This document shows positions 63,487 to 64,000 of a stretch of 64,000 bases of DNA, in pieces. The notes below the pieces were generated by a model that saw only the letters and a list, made by a program, of their open reading frames with translations, made no database searches and had not been told where the DNA came from. A program made the translations under genes and the position numbers. This DNA comes from Bradyrhizobium sp. CB82. GTDB lineage: Bacteria; Pseudomonadota; Alphaproteobacteria; Rhizobiales; Xanthobacteraceae. The stretch lies in NCBI RefSeq assembly GCF_029714405.1, contig NZ_CP121650.1, forward strand, positions 2,733,001 to 2,797,000, read 5' to 3'. Every line of letters begins with the position of its first letter. Within the stretch, counting starts at the first letter, position 1.

Positions 63487-64000
63487 GTGACTGACGTGAA
63501 GCTCGGCCAGGTAAACCCCGCAACAGCCAAGAACGGGATCGCCAGTTGCGGCGTCAATCCATGGCTGGAGTGGACCTCGAGAGCAGCAATAATCATCATC
63601 TATGGAGGGTCTGCTCTTCTCGGTGCCGCGGGTATTCCTCAGCTGCTTCCGTTGGACGGCGTTCCCGAGCTGCTGATGGTCGCGGCCAGCATTGCAAACG
63701 TCCTGTTTCTTGGCTTGGTTGCAATGACGACCATGACCCGACTGGTCCCGATAATGAAGTCGAGGGGTATCGAGACGCGGATCTCAGCCTTACTGGGCGC
63801 TTTTCTGAGTATCGCACTCGCTTTTCTTCCAAAGGCAGAGCTCGGCCCAATCTGGTCGACTCTGTCCACAGCATTGATCCTGGTGGCGACCTCGCTCTCG
63901 ATTGTGGTGCTCCGCTGGCTGGGCAAATCCTTCAGCATTCTGGCGGAGGCAAGACGCCTGGTGACGGAAGGGCCTTATCGAATCGTCCGGCATCCCCTCT
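63487..64000 (+). CDS. Isoprenylcysteine carboxyl methyltransferase-like membrane protein, partial
   Basis: The open frame starts with GTG at 63487 and runs off the window end after 171 codons. It has four hydrophobic segments (AAIIIIYGGSALLGAAGI, ELLMVAASIANVLFLGLV and others). It ends in LAEARRLVTEGPYRIVRHPL, the conserved start of the ICMT/PEMT active-site region (EGPYRxVRHPxY). The start is provisional: the next GTG is three codons downstream. It is divergent from the caspase gene. Confidence 0.75.
   Translation, partial: MTDVKLGQVNPATAKNGIASCGVNPWLEWTSRAAIIIIYGGSALLGAAGIPQLLPLDGVPELLMVAASIANVLFLGLVAMTTMTRLVPIMKSRGIETRISALLGAFLSIALAFLPKAELGPIWSTLSTALILVATSLSIVVLRWLGKSFSILAEARRLVTEGPYRIVRHPL

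Noticed and set aside
1..64000. CRISPR arrays, rRNA genes, complete prophage
   Set aside because: No regularly spaced repeats, rRNA segments or phage structural genes were seen on either strand.

Overview
The window is GC-rich DNA from an alphaproteobacterium. Gene content and protein style fit a soil or plant-associated Bradyrhizobium-like organism: many ABC uptake genes with twin-arginine substrate-binding proteins, IclR, GntR and AraC regulators, a three-subunit molybdenum aldehyde oxidoreductase, a PHB depolymerase, and many flavin and Rieske oxygenases. This assignment is inference, because no rRNA or other taxonomic marker is present.

Region 1 (1-6.3 kb) holds a molybdo-flavo-iron-sulfur aldehyde oxidoreductase operon, reading leftward, and two small unknown proteins. 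Region 2 (6.3-16 kb) is a decayed patch. It has an IS21 istA/istB remnant, an orphan but intact ftsH, an MFS start fused to a gutted transposase, an intact S41 protease, an intact Rieske protein next to a broken acetamidase gene, the 3' half of a tRNA-Lys, and the C-terminal half of an IclR regulator. It looks like the scar of former integrative elements. Region 3 (16-24.7 kb) has a cyclase-TPR protein, an aldo/keto reductase, an exported PHB depolymerase, an MFS exporter, and a sigma factor with a SnoaL-like tail preceded by a small partner gene.

Region 4 (24.9-46 kb) is one large, intact, uncharacterised catabolic island. It encodes three flavoproteins of the ketosteroid-dehydrogenase/fumarate-reductase type, a divergent shikimate-dehydrogenase homologue, two xylose-isomerase-like TIM barrels, two NIPSNAP proteins, three SDRs, a Gfo/Idh/MocA oxidoreductase and an epimerase. 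It also carries a branched-chain-amino-acid-type ABC transporter in which permease and both ATPases are one polypeptide, two substrate-binding proteins, and IclR and AraC regulators. Twin 13-bp palindromes lie in its central divergent promoter. The set suggests uptake and ring dehydrogenation of a carbocyclic acid.

Region 5 (46-61.2 kb) begins with a LysR pseudogene recombined into a phosphoesterase fragment. A second metabolic cluster follows: a GntR regulator, a peptide-type binding protein without signal peptide, a PaiB-MFS fusion, a SidA/IucD/PvdA-type N-hydroxylase, an EctB-like aminotransferase, an HpaB-type monooxygenase, a Rieske oxygenase, a DASS carrier, a PEBP protein and an amino-acid-oxidase-like flavoprotein. 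A pathway built around an N-hydroxylated diamine is the best guess. Region 6 (61.5-64 kb) has an exported caspase-like protein and the start of an isoprenylcysteine-methyltransferase-like membrane protein that runs off the window.
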